Under the pieces are notes generated by a model, which saw only the letters and a program-made list of their open reading frames with translations, had not been told where the DNA came from and did no database searches. Source: Cyanobacterium sp. T60_A2020_053 (GTDB taxonomy: Bacteria; Cyanobacteriota; Cyanobacteriia; Cyanobacteriales; Cyanobacteriaceae). Taken from it: a stretch of DNA of 64,000 nt. The translations under genes and the position numbers were made by a program. This document shows positions 34,807 to 44,021 of the stretch, piece after piece (position 1 is the stretch's first letter; each line of letters starts with the position of its first letter). The stretch spans positions 26,023-90,022 of the forward strand of contig JACYMF010000012.1 in the NCBI GenBank assembly GCA_015272165.1, written 5' to 3'.

Positions 34807-35796
34807 ATGATTTTAACTGAAAAAAAAGTAACTAATTTTAAGAACAAAGTAAAGCAATTAAAAAAAGATAAGATAACAGTATTACAAATTAATTTAGGGC
34901 GTAAATGTAATCTTAGTTGTAGTCATTGTCATGTGGAAGCATCGCCCATAAGAACAGAAGATTTAAGCGATAAAGTGGTTAATCAATTATTAGCGATAAT
35001 TGATAAATTTCCACAAATTCAAACGGTGGATTTGACGGGGGGGGCGCCGGAAATGCACAATGGTTTTAGAGAGATTGTCATTCTAGCGAACAAAAAAAAT
35101 AAGGAAGTTATTGTTAGGTCAAATTTAACTATTTTTTATGCTAATAGTTATGAAGATTTACCGCAATTTTTTGCTAAAAATAAAGTGAGAGTAGTGGCTT
35201 CTTTACCTTGTTACTTGGAGGATAATGTAGATAAACAGAGAGGAAAAGGTGTTTATCATGATTCTATCAGCGCCCTCCAAACTTTAAACAAACTTGGCTA
35301 TGGTAGCAAAAAAGATTTGGTAATTGATTTAGTTTATAATCCACCATTACCGAAAGATAAAAATTTCAGGTTAACACCGAATCAACAACAACTAGAAAAA
35401 GATTATAAAAAATATTTACTGGATAATTTTGGTATTAAATTTAACCAACTATTAACTATCACTAATTTACCTATTGGTAGAACAAAGTTTTATTTAGATA
35501 AACATAATTTAACCGATAGTTATTTAGAATTTTTAGAAGATAACTTTAACTCAGCAACATTACCATTTTTAATGTGTAAAAATCAGTTATCGGTGGATTA
35601 TTTAGGAAATATTTATGATTGTGACTTTAATCAAGTGACAGGAGTTAATTCTCTTAATGAAAAAAGAGAAAAAATCACTTTAGAAACAATCTTAAAAGAG
35701 AATAATCTTGATATAATTAAAACAATTCAAACTCCCAATCATTGTTATGGATGCACCGCAGGGAGTGGCTCTAGTTGTGGGGGCGCTATTATTTAG
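34807..35796 (+). CDS. arsS: Arsenosugar biosynthesis radical SAM protein ArsS
   Basis: A 329-residue radical SAM enzyme. GRKCNLSCSHCHVEASP at about residues 31-47 holds the CxxxCxxC that binds the catalytic iron-sulfur cluster, and VDLTGGAPEM near 74-83 supports SAM binding. The C-terminus NHCYGCTAGSGSSCGGA is the ArsS signature, a second cysteine set. ArsS adds the adenosyl group to methylated arsenic, the step that leads to arsenosugars. It is downstream of arsM, on the same strand. Confidence 0.92.
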   Translation: MILTEKKVTNFKNKVKQLKKDKITVLQINLGRKCNLSCSHCHVEASPIRTEDLSDKVVNQLLAIIDKFPQIQTVDLTGGAPEMHNGFREIVILANKKNKEVIVRSNLTIFYANSYEDLPQFFAKNKVRVVASLPCYLEDNVDKQRGKGVYHDSISALQTLNKLGYGSKKDLVIDLVYNPPLPKDKNFRLTPNQQQLEKDYKKYLLDNFGIKFNQLLTITNLPIGRTKFYLDKHNLTDSYLEFLEDNFNSATLPFLMCKNQLSVDYLGNIYDCDFNQVTGVNSLNEKREKITLETILKENNLDIIKTIQTPNHCYGCTAGSGSSCGGAII

Positions 35797-35869
35797 GTAG
35801 GCGTGAATTTAAGTCGTTAGCTGAAAGTAGGCAATAGGTGAGCGTTTAAGTCATAAGGCAAGTTAAGTT

Positions 35870-36011
35870 AGATCAAGTCCATTTGATCAGCCGAAGGCTG
35901 CCGCTGCGCGATCACTTACAATTCAGTAATATCAATATTTTAGTTCAATTTATTGAACGAAAAACTGTTGGTTCCGTGTAATTCATTACACGGTGGGTAA
36001 ATTGCGAAGAT
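35870..36011 (-). repeat. Palindromic intergenic repeat, copy D
   Basis: A full copy in the same orientation as copy A, with the GATCAGCCGAAGGCTGCC hairpin, TTCAATTTATTGAACG and CCGTGTAATTCATTACACGG. It fills the gap between arsS and the site-2 protease gene. The remaining spacer to 36184 holds no gene. Confidence 0.8.
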
Positions 36012-36184
36012 GCAATCTATTTATAACTAATTATCCGAACCTGATATTATATCCGTCTTAGCTTAGTTTTAATGAGACAGAAAAGAAATCCACACCAAAA
36101 TAGAGCAATTACCGTTAATAGTTATCAAAAATAATCTTTTAAAATATAACTAACAAAAGGAATTTTTCAGGAGCATAAAGAATT

Positions 36185-37303
36185 ATGAACGGTAACATCA
36201 GGGTAGGCAACTTATTTGGTATTCCCTTCTATATCAATCCCTCATGGTTTTTAGTATTAGGTTTAATGACACTCACCTATGGGGGACAATTAGCATATAG
36301 TACAAGTCTATCAGGAATTTTCCCTTGGGTAGTGGGTTTAATGGCATCCCTACTGTTATTCGCTTCAGTATTAGCGCACGAATTAGGGCATAGTTTCGTG
36401 GCAATTTCTCAGGGAATAGAAGTAAAATCCATCACTTTATTTATTTTCGGTGGTTTAGCATCTTTAGAAAGAGAGTCAAAAACTCCTGCGGGCGCTTTTT
36501 TTGTTGCCATTGCTGGACCTTTAGTTAGTATAATTCTATTCGGTTTATTTACCGCTATTCAAGTAACTACTCCTTTACCAGTTGCTTTATCGTTAGTGGT
36601 ATCTTTATTAGCTTACATTAATTTGATTTTGGCATTATTTAACATGATTCCGGGTTTACCCCTTGATGGTGGTAATGTCTTAAAAGCCATTGTCTGGAAA
36701 GTTACGGGAAATCCTCAAAAAGGTGTTATTTTTGCCAGTCGTTTTGGTCAATTTTTTGGCTGGAGTGCTGTGGTGGTGGGCGCTTTAGGCACTTTAGGCG
36801 TGATTCCTTTTGGTAATTTTTGGACTGTATTTATTGGTTGGTTTTTGTTACAAAATGCTGGAAATGCAGCCCAATCAGCACAGTTAGAAGATCGTTTAAA
36901 CCACTATACAGCAGAAGATGCTCTTACTCCAGAAAGTCCAGTAGTTAAAGATAGCTTAACTTTGAGAGAATTTGCTAATAATTATATTATCGGGAAGCAA
37001 CCTTGGCGCAAGTTTTTAGTCACTGATGATAACGGTATTTTATCGGGAGTAATGGATATTGAAGATTTGAAGTCAACTTCTACTCATCTTTGGAATGAAA
37101 CCCTGGTTAAGGATTTAATGAAATCCACTGAAGATGTTAAAACCGTTCACCATAACGTTACCCTGTTAGAAGTAGCCAAAATATTAGAACAACAAAAACA
37201 AACTGAATTAACAGTTATCAGGGAAGACGGTAGTGTTTTAGGGTTAATTGAGAAGCAAGGTATTATGAAATTTCTACAAACTACGGCGAAGGGTAATGGA
37301 TAA
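36185..37303 (+). CDS. Site-2 protease family protein with CBS domains
   Basis: A 372-residue membrane zinc protease of the M50 family. VLAHELGHSFVA at about residues 64-75 is the HExxH zinc site, and PGLPLDGGNVLKA near 155-167 the second metal ligand region. Six or so membrane segments fill the first 225 residues, and two CBS domains follow (about 240-370). M50 proteases cut membrane anchors of regulators. An AGGAG site lies 11 bases before the ATG. The substrate is unknown. Confidence 0.9.
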   Translation: MNGNIRVGNLFGIPFYINPSWFLVLGLMTLTYGGQLAYSTSLSGIFPWVVGLMASLLLFASVLAHELGHSFVAISQGIEVKSITLFIFGGLASLERESKTPAGAFFVAIAGPLVSIILFGLFTAIQVTTPLPVALSLVVSLLAYINLILALFNMIPGLPLDGGNVLKAIVWKVTGNPQKGVIFASRFGQFFGWSAVVVGALGTLGVIPFGNFWTVFIGWFLLQNAGNAAQSAQLEDRLNHYTAEDALTPESPVVKDSLTLREFANNYIIGKQPWRKFLVTDDNGILSGVMDIEDLKSTSTHLWNETLVKDLMKSTEDVKTVHHNVTLLEVAKILEQQKQTELTVIREDGSVLGLIEKQGIMKFLQTTAKGNG

Positions 37304-37319
37304 TGGCAAACTGTTTACA

Positions 37320-37446
37320 TCCCACCGTGTAATGAATTACACGGCTAATACTATTTCGTTCAATAAATTGAACTAAGACATTGATATTACTAATTTCTAA
37401 GTGATCGCGCAGCGGCAGCCTTCGGCTGATCAAGCGGATTTGATAT
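37320..37446 (+). repeat. Palindromic intergenic repeat, copy E
   Basis: A full copy in the same orientation as copy B (CCCACCGTGTAATGAATTAC, then TTCAATAAATTGAACT, then GATCGCGCAGCGGCAGCC TTCGGCTGATC). It lies between the 3' ends of the site-2 protease gene and tsaD, which converge. Confidence 0.8.
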
Positions 37447-37496
37447 GACATTTACTACACGGAAATAGTAAAACTTTATAATTATCCATTGTCTTC

Positions 37497-38555
37497 CTAA
37501 GCTATGAAGAAATAAAGCTCATTAACTTTCTCCAGATTCATCCTCGATGATACTTCTAAAGTGAGAGAAGAGCGTTGCTGACGGCTAAAATGATCGGCGC
37601 CCGCACAAGCAATCATGGCGGCATTGTCAGTACAATATTTCAACGGGGGAAAATAAACAGCTAAATTATGTTGCGCACAATGGTGCTGTAATTCTTCCCG
37701 TAAACCACTGTTAGCCGCTACTCCTCCCCCTACGGCAATGGTGTCTAAACCTAAATCAAGACACGCACGAATAGCTCTTTTTGTCAAGGCTTGAGCAACA
37801 GTTTTTTGAAAACTCGCACATAAATCAGCAATGGGTAAATTATCTTTTCCCTCCGACTTCTCCAGTTGCTTAACTAATCGTAACACAGCCGTTTTTAAAC
37901 CGCTAAAGCTGGAATCATAGGGGTGAAAGCCTTGATTATTAGGTAAAGAAACGCGCCCTTCTGGCAATTTAAAGGCTTGAGCATTGCCTTGTTTTGCCAA
38001 TTTATCAATAACAGGACCTCCCGGATAACCAAGGTTAAGTAATCGTGCCACTTTATCAAAGGCTTCCCCTACGGCATCATCACGGGTAGCACCGATATTT
38101 TCATAGTTACCACAATCTTTGACATGAATTAAGCTAGTATGACCTCCGGAAACTAATAAACAGAGGAAAGGAGGGTTAAGGTGAGGGGCGCTGAGATAAG
38201 AAGCGTAAATATGACCTTCCAAATGGTGAACCCCTAAAAATGGCTTATTATGAACCATCGCAAGGGTTTTTCCTGCCGTAGCGCCCACCATCAAAGAACC
38301 GACTAAGCCGGGCGCTACAGTACAAGCGATCCCTTCCACTTCTAACCATGTTAAATTAGCTTGTTGTAACGCTTCAGTAATACAATAGTTAATCATTTCC
38401 AGATGCTGACGGGAGGCTAATTCTGGTACAACCCCCCCAAAATTTTCATGTAAGTTAATTTGAGATGCCACTACGTTACTTAAAACTTGCCGATCATTAA
38501 CAATCGCCACGCTAGTATCATCGCAACTACTTTCAATACCTAAAATAATCGCCAT
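37497..38555 (-). CDS. tsaD: tRNA threonylcarbamoyladenosine transferase TsaD
   Basis: A 352-residue member of the TsaD/Kae1/Qri7 family, which transfers the threonylcarbamoyl group to A37 of tRNAs that read ANN codons. [16 protein letters not shown] at about residues 4-19, [20 protein letters not shown] near 74-93, [10 protein letters not shown] with the metal-binding histidine, and [12 protein letters not shown] near 275 are the family motifs. The enzyme should work with TsaB, TsaC and TsaE encoded elsewhere. Confidence 0.95.
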   Translation of the reverse strand: MAIILGIESSCDDTSVAIVNDRQVLSNVVASQINLHENFGGVVPELASRQHLEMINYCITEALQQANLTWLEVEGIACTVAPGLVGSLMVGATAGKTLAMVHNKPFLGVHHLEGHIYASYLSAPHLNPPFLCLLVSGGHTSLIHVKDCGNYENIGATRDDAVGEAFDKVARLLNLGYPGGPVIDKLAKQGNAQAFKLPEGRVSLPNNQGFHPYDSSFSGLKTAVLRLVKQLEKSEGKDNLPIADLCASFQKTVAQALTKRAIRACLDLGLDTIAVGGGVAANSGLREELQHHCAQHNLAVYFPPLKYCTDNAAMIACAGADHFSRQQRSSLTLEVSSRMNLEKVNELYFFIA

Positions 38556-38717
38556 TATGAACTGAATTTGTTAAGAATAATAAACTTTCTTCTTATTACT
38601 TTACTGTATTTGCCTAATCGCTGTAATATTGCATTTGAAGCTAATATCATGCTTCAAATTTGTAACAATTTTGTAACAATAAGTTGTTGTTTCATCAGCA
38701 CAAAGGAAACAATTTTT

Positions 38718-39224
38718 ATGGGTAAAATATTAAGTCTCGTATTAGCATTTACAGTATCTTTGACCCTCTGGGGTAATTTCAGCGCCCCTGCACAAGCAGA
38801 TTTATCTCATCTTACTCCCTGTAGTGAGTCTGCCGCTTATCAAGCCAAAGCCAAAAACTTCCGTAATACCACCAATGATCCTGAATCTGGGGCGAAGCGC
38901 GCTGCCAGATATGCAGAAGCACTTTGTGGACCTGAAGGCTATCCTCATTTAGTCGTAGATGGCAGATTAAATCATGCCGGTGATTTTGTGATCCCCGGTT
39001 TACTATTTCTCTATGTAGCTGGTTGGATTGGTTGGGTAGGACGTTCTTACTTAATCGCCATCAGGGGTGATAAAGATGCAGAAATGAAAGAAATTATCAT
39101 CGATGTACCTTTAGCAATTAATAAAATGTTATTTGGTTTTACTTGGCCTCTCCAAGCCTTTGGTGAACTAACCTCTGGTAAATTAACTGCCAAAGATTCG
39201 GAAATTCCTATTTCCCCTCGTTAA
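38718..39224 (+). CDS. psaF: Photosystem I subunit III, PsaF
   Basis: A 168-residue thylakoid protein that helps plastocyanin or cytochrome c6 dock on photosystem I. I chose the ATG at 38718, preceded by AAAGGAAAC and beginning a signal peptide ([20 protein letters not shown], cleavage near PAQA). [20 protein letters not shown] follows, with two conserved cysteines (C and [11 protein letters not shown]), and a membrane segment near the C-terminus. A longer in-frame start at 38568 is not supported. psaJ follows. Confidence 0.96.
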   Translation: MGKILSLVLAFTVSLTLWGNFSAPAQADLSHLTPCSESAAYQAKAKNFRNTTNDPESGAKRAARYAEALCGPEGYPHLVVDGRLNHAGDFVIPGLLFLYVAGWIGWVGRSYLIAIRGDKDAEMKEIIIDVPLAINKMLFGFTWPLQAFGELTSGKLTAKDSEIPISPR

Positions 39225-39262
39225 TTTCTGTTTAAAATTCATACTTGTTAGGAGATTTTTTG

Positions 39263-39391
39263 ATGAAAGGTTTACCTGTTTTCTTGTCCACAGCGCCCGT
39301 CTTAATTACTGCATTATTGGTATTTACGGCTGGTTTATTAATCGAATTTAACCGCTTTTTCCCCGATCTTTTATTCCACCCTATGGGATAA
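39263..39391 (+). CDS. psaJ: Photosystem I subunit IX, PsaJ
   Basis: A 42-residue single-span photosystem I subunit. The sequence [20 protein letters not shown] then [20 protein letters not shown] and MG matches PsaJ. GTTAGGAG lies just before the ATG. It is 38 bases behind psaF, the standard psaFJ operon. An iterated AGCGCCC motif falls within codons 11-13. Confidence 0.97.
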   Translation: MKGLPVFLSTAPVLITALLVFTAGLLIEFNRFFPDLLFHPMG

Positions 39392-39422
39392 TTTTGATAA
39401 GAAAAATTTAATATATTTCCAC

Positions 39423-39456
39423 AAGGGTAGATTTCTGTGATCTGCCCTTATTTTTT
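39423..39456 (+). terminator. Rho-independent terminator of psaFJ
   Basis: A 10-base stem AAGGGTAGAT / ATCTGCCCTT (one G-T pair) with loop TTCTGTG, followed by A and six T. It sits 32 bases after psaJ and should end the psaFJ transcript. Confidence 0.85.
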
Positions 39457-39490
39457 GTAATAAACTTATATTACAAAGGTGAGGGTATGT

Positions 39491-40714
39491 CTAGGGCAAA
39501 GGCATACTCAGGAAGATAAAATTTTGAGCAGATATCTTTTATCCCACCCTGCTTTTAGTGGTTGTGCTTTTTTTCCTCTTCCATACTCTTTTTCTTTATT
39601 CAGCAAATTCAGAGCTAGATGACGAATTAAAGCCATATTTTCTGCACTATTGCCCTGTCTAATTCTACTATGGTCTTCTCTCAATGCCACATCTAAACAC
39701 CAATGTAATTGATTCTCTCCGCCCCAATGACTCCTTACTCCTTGAGCAAATTGTTTTACTCCTTCCTTAAGGCTGGTTAAATAATATCTTCTTTCAATGG
39801 TTGTTTCTTTTCCCTTGATTCTTCTTTCTGACTCCACCACACCGATGCTTTTTAGTCCTCGCCATTTTTCACTATCAATTAGATATTCCACATCATTCAT
39901 CAGCCAATAACGACTAATTTCAATTCTGCCATGTCCTTTTTCAACGGTTTTCCATGATTCATGGTCTATATTTTCAAAATCGTTTTTAACCCCCAGTCAA
40001 ATAGTTGTTGAACATCTTCACAAATATTTCCCTGGTTTCCCTTTAAACTTAAAATATAATCCGCCTCTTTCGCAATGATGGTTTCGGCAATTTTCTTTTG
40101 TGTTCCCATGGCATCAATAGTTACGATACAACCCTTTAAATCCAAAACCTCTAATAATTTAGGAATCGCCGTAATTTCATTGGACTTCTCATCTACTTTT
40201 ACTTGTGCTAGTACCAAATTATTTTCAGTAGCCCAAGCACTAACCATATGTATGGCTTTTTGATTGTGAGCCGAGTCATAAGAATGACGCAATGTTTTAC
40301 CATCAATAGCGATGACCTCACCATGTGTAATTTTAGCTACAGCTTCAATCCAACTCAAAAAACATTCTTGTAATTGCTGAGGACATAAACGAGCAAAAAC
40401 ACGAGCAATAGTATCATGAGAAGGAATGCCATGGGGCAATGATAAAAAAGTCTCTAACCATGATTGTTTAGAACGTCCATATTCTTCAATTTCTACCCAA
40501 GTGTCTGCACCACAAATAACTGCTAAAATTGTGAGAATAATAATATCTCGAAGTTGGTGTTCAATCAAATAATCGACACGAGGATCATCAACTGGGTCAA
40601 AATGCTTCCACAAATCTGATCAAGGATTTACCATACAACTCATCAATGTATTATTTCAGGACAAAAACTAACTTTGTTAGTGTCTCACAAATTTTTAGTA
40701 TGCGTTCGCCCTGA
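39491..40714 (-). mobile_element. ISAs1-family insertion sequence, inactive
   Basis: About 1.22 kb. The ends are inverted repeats, CTAGGGCAAAGGCATACT on the left and (reverse complement) TCAGGGCGAACGCATACT on the right. I could not identify a clear target duplication. It contains one transposase gene on the minus strand that is broken by a frameshift. It lies between psaFJ and the DNA methyltransferase gene, beside MITE copy 2. The ends differ from those of both MITE families, so it is not their obvious helper. Confidence 0.8.
39508..40613 (-). pseudogene. ISAs1-family transposase, frameshifted
   Basis: Two minus-strand parts give a whole ISAs1 DDE transposase. The first, 40613-39966, holds ITHGEVIAIDGKTLRHSYDS and IVTIDAMGTQKKIAETII; the second, ending at 39508, begins after NDFENIDHESWKTVEKGHGR and holds HWGGENQLHWCLDVALRED. 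The parts join if one A is added at TTAAAAACG near 39983, where codons TTA AAA AAC are expected. Upstream, an ATG at 40634 is separated from the rest by an in-frame TGA, and the present start would be TTG. A programmed -1 slip at the A run is possible but less likely. Confidence 0.8.
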
Positions 40715-40815
40715 CAAGAATGTGATCAATGTCTCAATACTATTTTTCCTAATCATTAGATAAACTTATAGAAGTTTTGAGAATGAAATAGCCCTGCTCC
40801 TAACCCCTCTCCCAT

Positions 40816-41034
40816 AGCAGGGTGTTTTCAAAGTCAGGATCAAAATTGATTTGTTTTTGACAAGAAGACAATATAAGGATGATCCCCCCCAACCCCCCTT
40901 AAAAAGGGGGGAGATTCAGGGAGACAGGAGGATTTTTTACTATTAATTGATTTATTAGTAGTTAAAAACCTCTGAATTTCAGATTATTGGCTAGTTTGAG
41001 AAACTAACATTTTTGAGAATGAAAACGCCCTGCT
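40816..41034 (-). mobile_element. MITE family M, copy 2 with extra insert
   Basis: A 219-bp copy in reverse orientation, ends GCAGGGTGTTTTCA / TGAAAACGCCCTGC, flanked by the 7-bp duplication TCCCATA. The restored target is CCCTCTCCCATAGGAGAGGG, a REP-like hairpin. It is about 40 bases longer than other copies because of an insert near 40872-40917 that itself is a CCCCCC...GGGGGG hairpin. It lies upstream of the methyltransferase gene. Confidence 0.85.
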
Positions 41035-41116
41035 CCCATAGGAGAGGGGGGTAAGAAGATAATTGTCTATTTTCTCGTTTCGTTAGATAATTAATACAGT
41101 AATCAGGGAAGTTGTG

Positions 41117-42604
41117 ATGACTAATCAATTATTTTACGGTGATAATTTAGATGTTTTACGCAGACATATTAAGGATGAAACTGTAGATTTATGTTACATT
41201 GATCCGCCCTTTAATTCTAAGCGCAATTATAACCAAATTTATAATAACATTGGCAAGGAAGATCGCGCCCAAGCTCAGGCTTTTATTGATACTTGGACTT
41301 GGGATGATTTGGCTAATCAAGGTTTAGCTGAAATTAAAGAAAATTATTATGGTAAATTCACTGAGCAAGTTATCGCTTTAATCTGCGGCTTGGAAGCGGT
41401 TTTGGGTAAGGGTAGTTTGTTTGCTTATCTGGTGAATATGACTCTACGCATCACGGAAATTCACCGAGTTTTGAAGCCTACGGGCAGTTTTTATCTTCAT
41501 TGTGATCCTACCGCTTCTCATTATTTAAAATTAGTTTTAGATGCTATTTTTTGCTCTCAAGGTGGTGATTTTCAAAATGAAATAATTTGGAGTTATCAAA
41601 GATGGACAGGTGCAACTAAACATTTTCAATGTATGCACGATGTGATTTTATTTTATACAAAAGATAAAAAAGAATTTGTTTTTAATATTCAATATGAACC
41701 TTATTCATATAAATCTAAACACAAAGCAAAAAGAATATCAAAAGCGGAAAAAGGAAAAGTGATCGAACAACAATATACCGATGATACTAGCAGACAAAAA
41801 GCAATGAGAGATGTTTGGGAAATTTCTTATTTAAACTCACAATCAAGAGAAAGATTAGGTTATCCCACACAAAAACCAGAGGCATTATTAGAGAGAATTA
41901 TTAAAGCCAGTAGCAATGAAGGAGATGTGATATTAGATGCTTTTTGTGGCTGTGGCACAACTATTGCTGTGGCGCAAAGATTGAATCGGCAATGGATAGG
42001 CATTGATATAACCTATCAAAGTATCAGTTTAATACTCAAGCGCCTTGAGGATAGCTTTGGTAAGGGAGTTTTGGATAATATTACCCTCAATGGTATTCCC
42101 AAAGATATGGCATCGGCAGAGGCGTTAGCGCTGAAAAAAGATGATCGCACTAGAAAAGAGTTTGAAAAATGGGCGGTGCTAACTTATACTAACAATCGTG
42201 CGGTTATCAATGACAAGAAGGGCGCTGATCGTGGTATTGATGGGGTGGCGTTTTTTGATGGTGGGAAGGATAAACCAGAAAAAATCATTATCCAAGTGAA
42301 ATCAGGTAACGTAAAATCGGGGGATATTCGGGATTTACAAGGTACAATGACCCTTAATGATGCTAGTATTGGGGTTTTTATTACGCTGAATGAACCTACT
42401 AAGGCAATGATTAAAACAGCAAAGGAAGCGGGAATATATCAAAGTAAGTTTATGAGTAGTTCTATGGATAAGATCAATATAGTGACGGTGAGGGAAATTA
42501 TTGAGGAACAAAAGCGCCTTGATATTCGATTAGTGTTGGAGGTGTTGAAGGGCGCTGAGAAACAGACGGAAACCCAGGGAAATCAAATGAAAATTAGTTT
42601 TTAG
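41117..42604 (+). CDS. DNA methyltransferase fused to Mrr-like nuclease domain
   Basis: A 495-residue protein. The first 310 residues are a beta-class amino-methyltransferase: CYIDPPFNSKRNYNQIYN near residues 27-44 is the catalytic DPPF, and VILDAFCGCGTTIAVAQ near 274-290 the SAM site, in the order DPPF first. LGYPTQKPEALLERII precedes it. The last 140 residues look like a PD-(D/E)xK nuclease of Mrr type: GADRGIDGVAFF and IIIQVKSGNVKSGDIRD near 370-405. It may be a self-contained restriction-modification enzyme. I chose ATG 41117 over GTG 41114. Confidence 0.8.
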   Translation: MTNQLFYGDNLDVLRRHIKDETVDLCYIDPPFNSKRNYNQIYNNIGKEDRAQAQAFIDTWTWDDLANQGLAEIKENYYGKFTEQVIALICGLEAVLGKGSLFAYLVNMTLRITEIHRVLKPTGSFYLHCDPTASHYLKLVLDAIFCSQGGDFQNEIIWSYQRWTGATKHFQCMHDVILFYTKDKKEFVFNIQYEPYSYKSKHKAKRISKAEKGKVIEQQYTDDTSRQKAMRDVWEISYLNSQSRERLGYPTQKPEALLERIIKASSNEGDVILDAFCGCGTTIAVAQRLNRQWIGIDITYQSISLILKRLEDSFGKGVLDNITLNGIPKDMASAEALALKKDDRTRKEFEKWAVLTYTNNRAVINDKKGADRGIDGVAFFDGGKDKPEKIIIQVKSGNVKSGDIRDLQGTMTLNDASIGVFITLNEPTKAMIKTAKEAGIYQSKFMSSSMDKINIVTVREIIEEQKRLDIRLVLEVLKGAEKQTETQGNQMKISF

Positions 42605-42614
42605 CTTTCACAAA

Positions 42615-42650
42615 ACCCTCACCCCCAACCCCTCTCCCGCAGGAGAGGGG
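42615..42650. repeat. REP-like hairpin after the methyltransferase gene
   Basis: CCCTCACCCCCAACC plus CCCTCTCCCGCAGGAGAGGG, 10 bases behind the methyltransferase stop, followed by GAGATTT. It may act as a weak terminator. Confidence 0.65.
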
Positions 42651-43048
42651 AGATTTACTAAATCTTAGATTTTCTATATAAACGGATCTAAAATGACATA
42701 AAAGGACAAATAAATAAAAAGTTTGTGAAAGTATTCGATTTCGGTTTCAGAAAAGTAATATTTGATGTACGATAAAGGGAGATTTTGGTTGCCCCTTTTG
42801 GGGAAGTACCTTACAAAAATAGGATAGTAATACTATTAACGCTTCCGTGGGTGAAGCAGTCTGTTAAATCAGATAACATAAGTGTCTTAAAAATATTTTT
42901 TAAGGCTTTGAGGGATACCTCCTTTTGAGTATTTTACTCAAATGCTATTGCAGTTTATTACGGTATATGCCGTTTTATTCTGCATAAACGTATCAGAAAC
43001 TGTCCTACATCTCGCTTTGGATTAACCCCTCTAAATCTCCCCTTGAGA
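42651..43048. other. Non-coding region with several hairpins, possible structured RNA
   Basis: About 400 bases with no convincing gene. Hairpins include GGTTGCCCCTTTTGGGGAAG TACC near 42788, GCTTCCGTGGGTGAAGC near 42841, TGTCTTAAAAATATTTTTTA AGGC near 42882 and TTTGAGTATTTTACTCAAA near 42924. Spacing and the absence of reading frames suggest a small RNA or leader, but I do not recognise a family. MITE copy 3 begins directly after it. Confidence 0.35.
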
Positions 43049-43227
43049 AGCAGGGCGTTTTCATTCTCAAAAATGTTAGTTTCTCAAACTAGCCAATAAT
43101 CTGAAATTCAGAGGTTTTTAACTACTAATAAATCAATTAATAGTAAAAAATCCTCCTGTCTCCCTGTCAACCTGTCTTCTTGTCAAAAACAAATCAATTT
43201 TGATCCTGACTTTGAAAATCCCCTGCT
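43049..43227 (+). mobile_element. MITE family M, copy 3
   Basis: A 179-bp copy with ends GCAGGGCGTTTTCA / TGAAAATCCCCTGC (right end slightly changed), flanked by TTGAGAA on both sides. Restoring the target gives TCTCCCCTTGAGAAGGGGAG followed by ACTTTTTTT, a perfect terminator hairpin with a T-run. The insertion lies exactly at the hairpin loop. Confidence 0.85.
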
Positions 43228-43272
43228 TGAGAAGGGGAGACTTTTTTTGTGTGGGTGGAGGGCGCTTTTTAC

Positions 43273-43590
43273 TTAACCGATTAAATCAGGGTAAAGAAGT
43301 TTAGTTAACCCGATCAATAGTGCTAGGATTATACCCCCGATCACACTCCTAGCGATAAAGTCGAGATTGTCTAATCTTTTTCCCAACCCGTTTTGTCCTT
43401 CCTTGATGGTAGCGATTTCAATTTTAATATCATTTAGCTTACTGTCGAGTAGCTGATAGCGAGTTTCAATCTTTTCGTTTACCTGTTCAAATTTAGAGTT
43501 AATCTGTTCAAATTTGGAGTTAATCTGCTCAAATTTAGAGTTAATTAAATCTTTTAACTCCCTCAAGTCGTTATCAGTTACCGTACTCAT
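43273..43590 (-). CDS. Tail-anchored coiled-coil protein, third paralogue
   Basis: A 105-residue relative of the two proteins near 7 kb. Three or four 7-residue repeats (NSKFEQI) lie at about residues 13-36, then a charged helix, then LDFIARSVIGGIILALLIGL at the C-terminus, matching the membrane anchors of the others. The N-terminus is unlike theirs. At the DNA level the 21-base units are nearly identical, which suggests recent expansion. Function is unknown. Confidence 0.6.
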   Translation of the reverse strand: MSTVTDNDLRELKDLINSKFEQINSKFEQINSKFEQVNEKIETRYQLLDSKLNDIKIEIATIKEGQNGLGKRLDNLDFIARSVIGGIILALLIGLTKLLYPDLIG

Positions 43591-43685
43591 GATAAGATTT
43601 TATTAGTTATTTGTTTATTCTGGGAGTAGTTACCGCTACTCCTAACCCATTTATTTTATCACATAAGCCCCACCCCCTCTCCCAC

Positions 43686-43865
43686 AGCAGGGTGTTTTCA
43701 AAGTCGGCATCAAAATGGATTTGTTTAGCACGGGAAGCAGAGGAAGCAAGGGAGAAAGGGAGATTTTTTAGTATTAATTGATTTATTAGTAGTTAAAAAC
43801 TTCTGAATTTGAGACTATTAGCTAATTTTAGAAACTGAGATTTTTGAGAATGAAAACGCCCTGCT
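43686..43865 (-). mobile_element. MITE family M, copy 4 (diverged)
   Basis: A 180-bp copy, ends GCAGGGTGTTTTCA / TGAAAACGCCCTGC, flanked by TCCCACA. The restored target is CCCTCTCCCACAGGAGAGGG, a REP-like hairpin. The interior has many substitutions and a GGAAGCAGAGGAAGCAAGGG stretch, so it is older than copies 1-3. Confidence 0.85.
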
Positions 43866-44021
43866 CCCACAGGAGAGGGGCGTAATGAAGGAAGGGTAAC
43901 AGGAAAGGTGGAGGGCGCTGGGTTTAGCAATTATTGGAGAGGTCTATTTAATGGAAAGAGACAAAAAATAATTCCAACCTTAAAACATAAATTTACGCTA
44001 TTTTCAAGATATGCTAAATAA

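Noticed and set aside
38568..38717. N-terminal extension of PsaF by 50 residues
   Set aside because: The ATG at 38718 has a ribosome binding site and begins the proper signal peptide; the extension is unlike the family.
39491..40714. The ISAs1 element as source of transposase for the MITEs
   Set aside because: Its ends (CTAGGGCAAAGGCATACT) differ from those of both MITE families.
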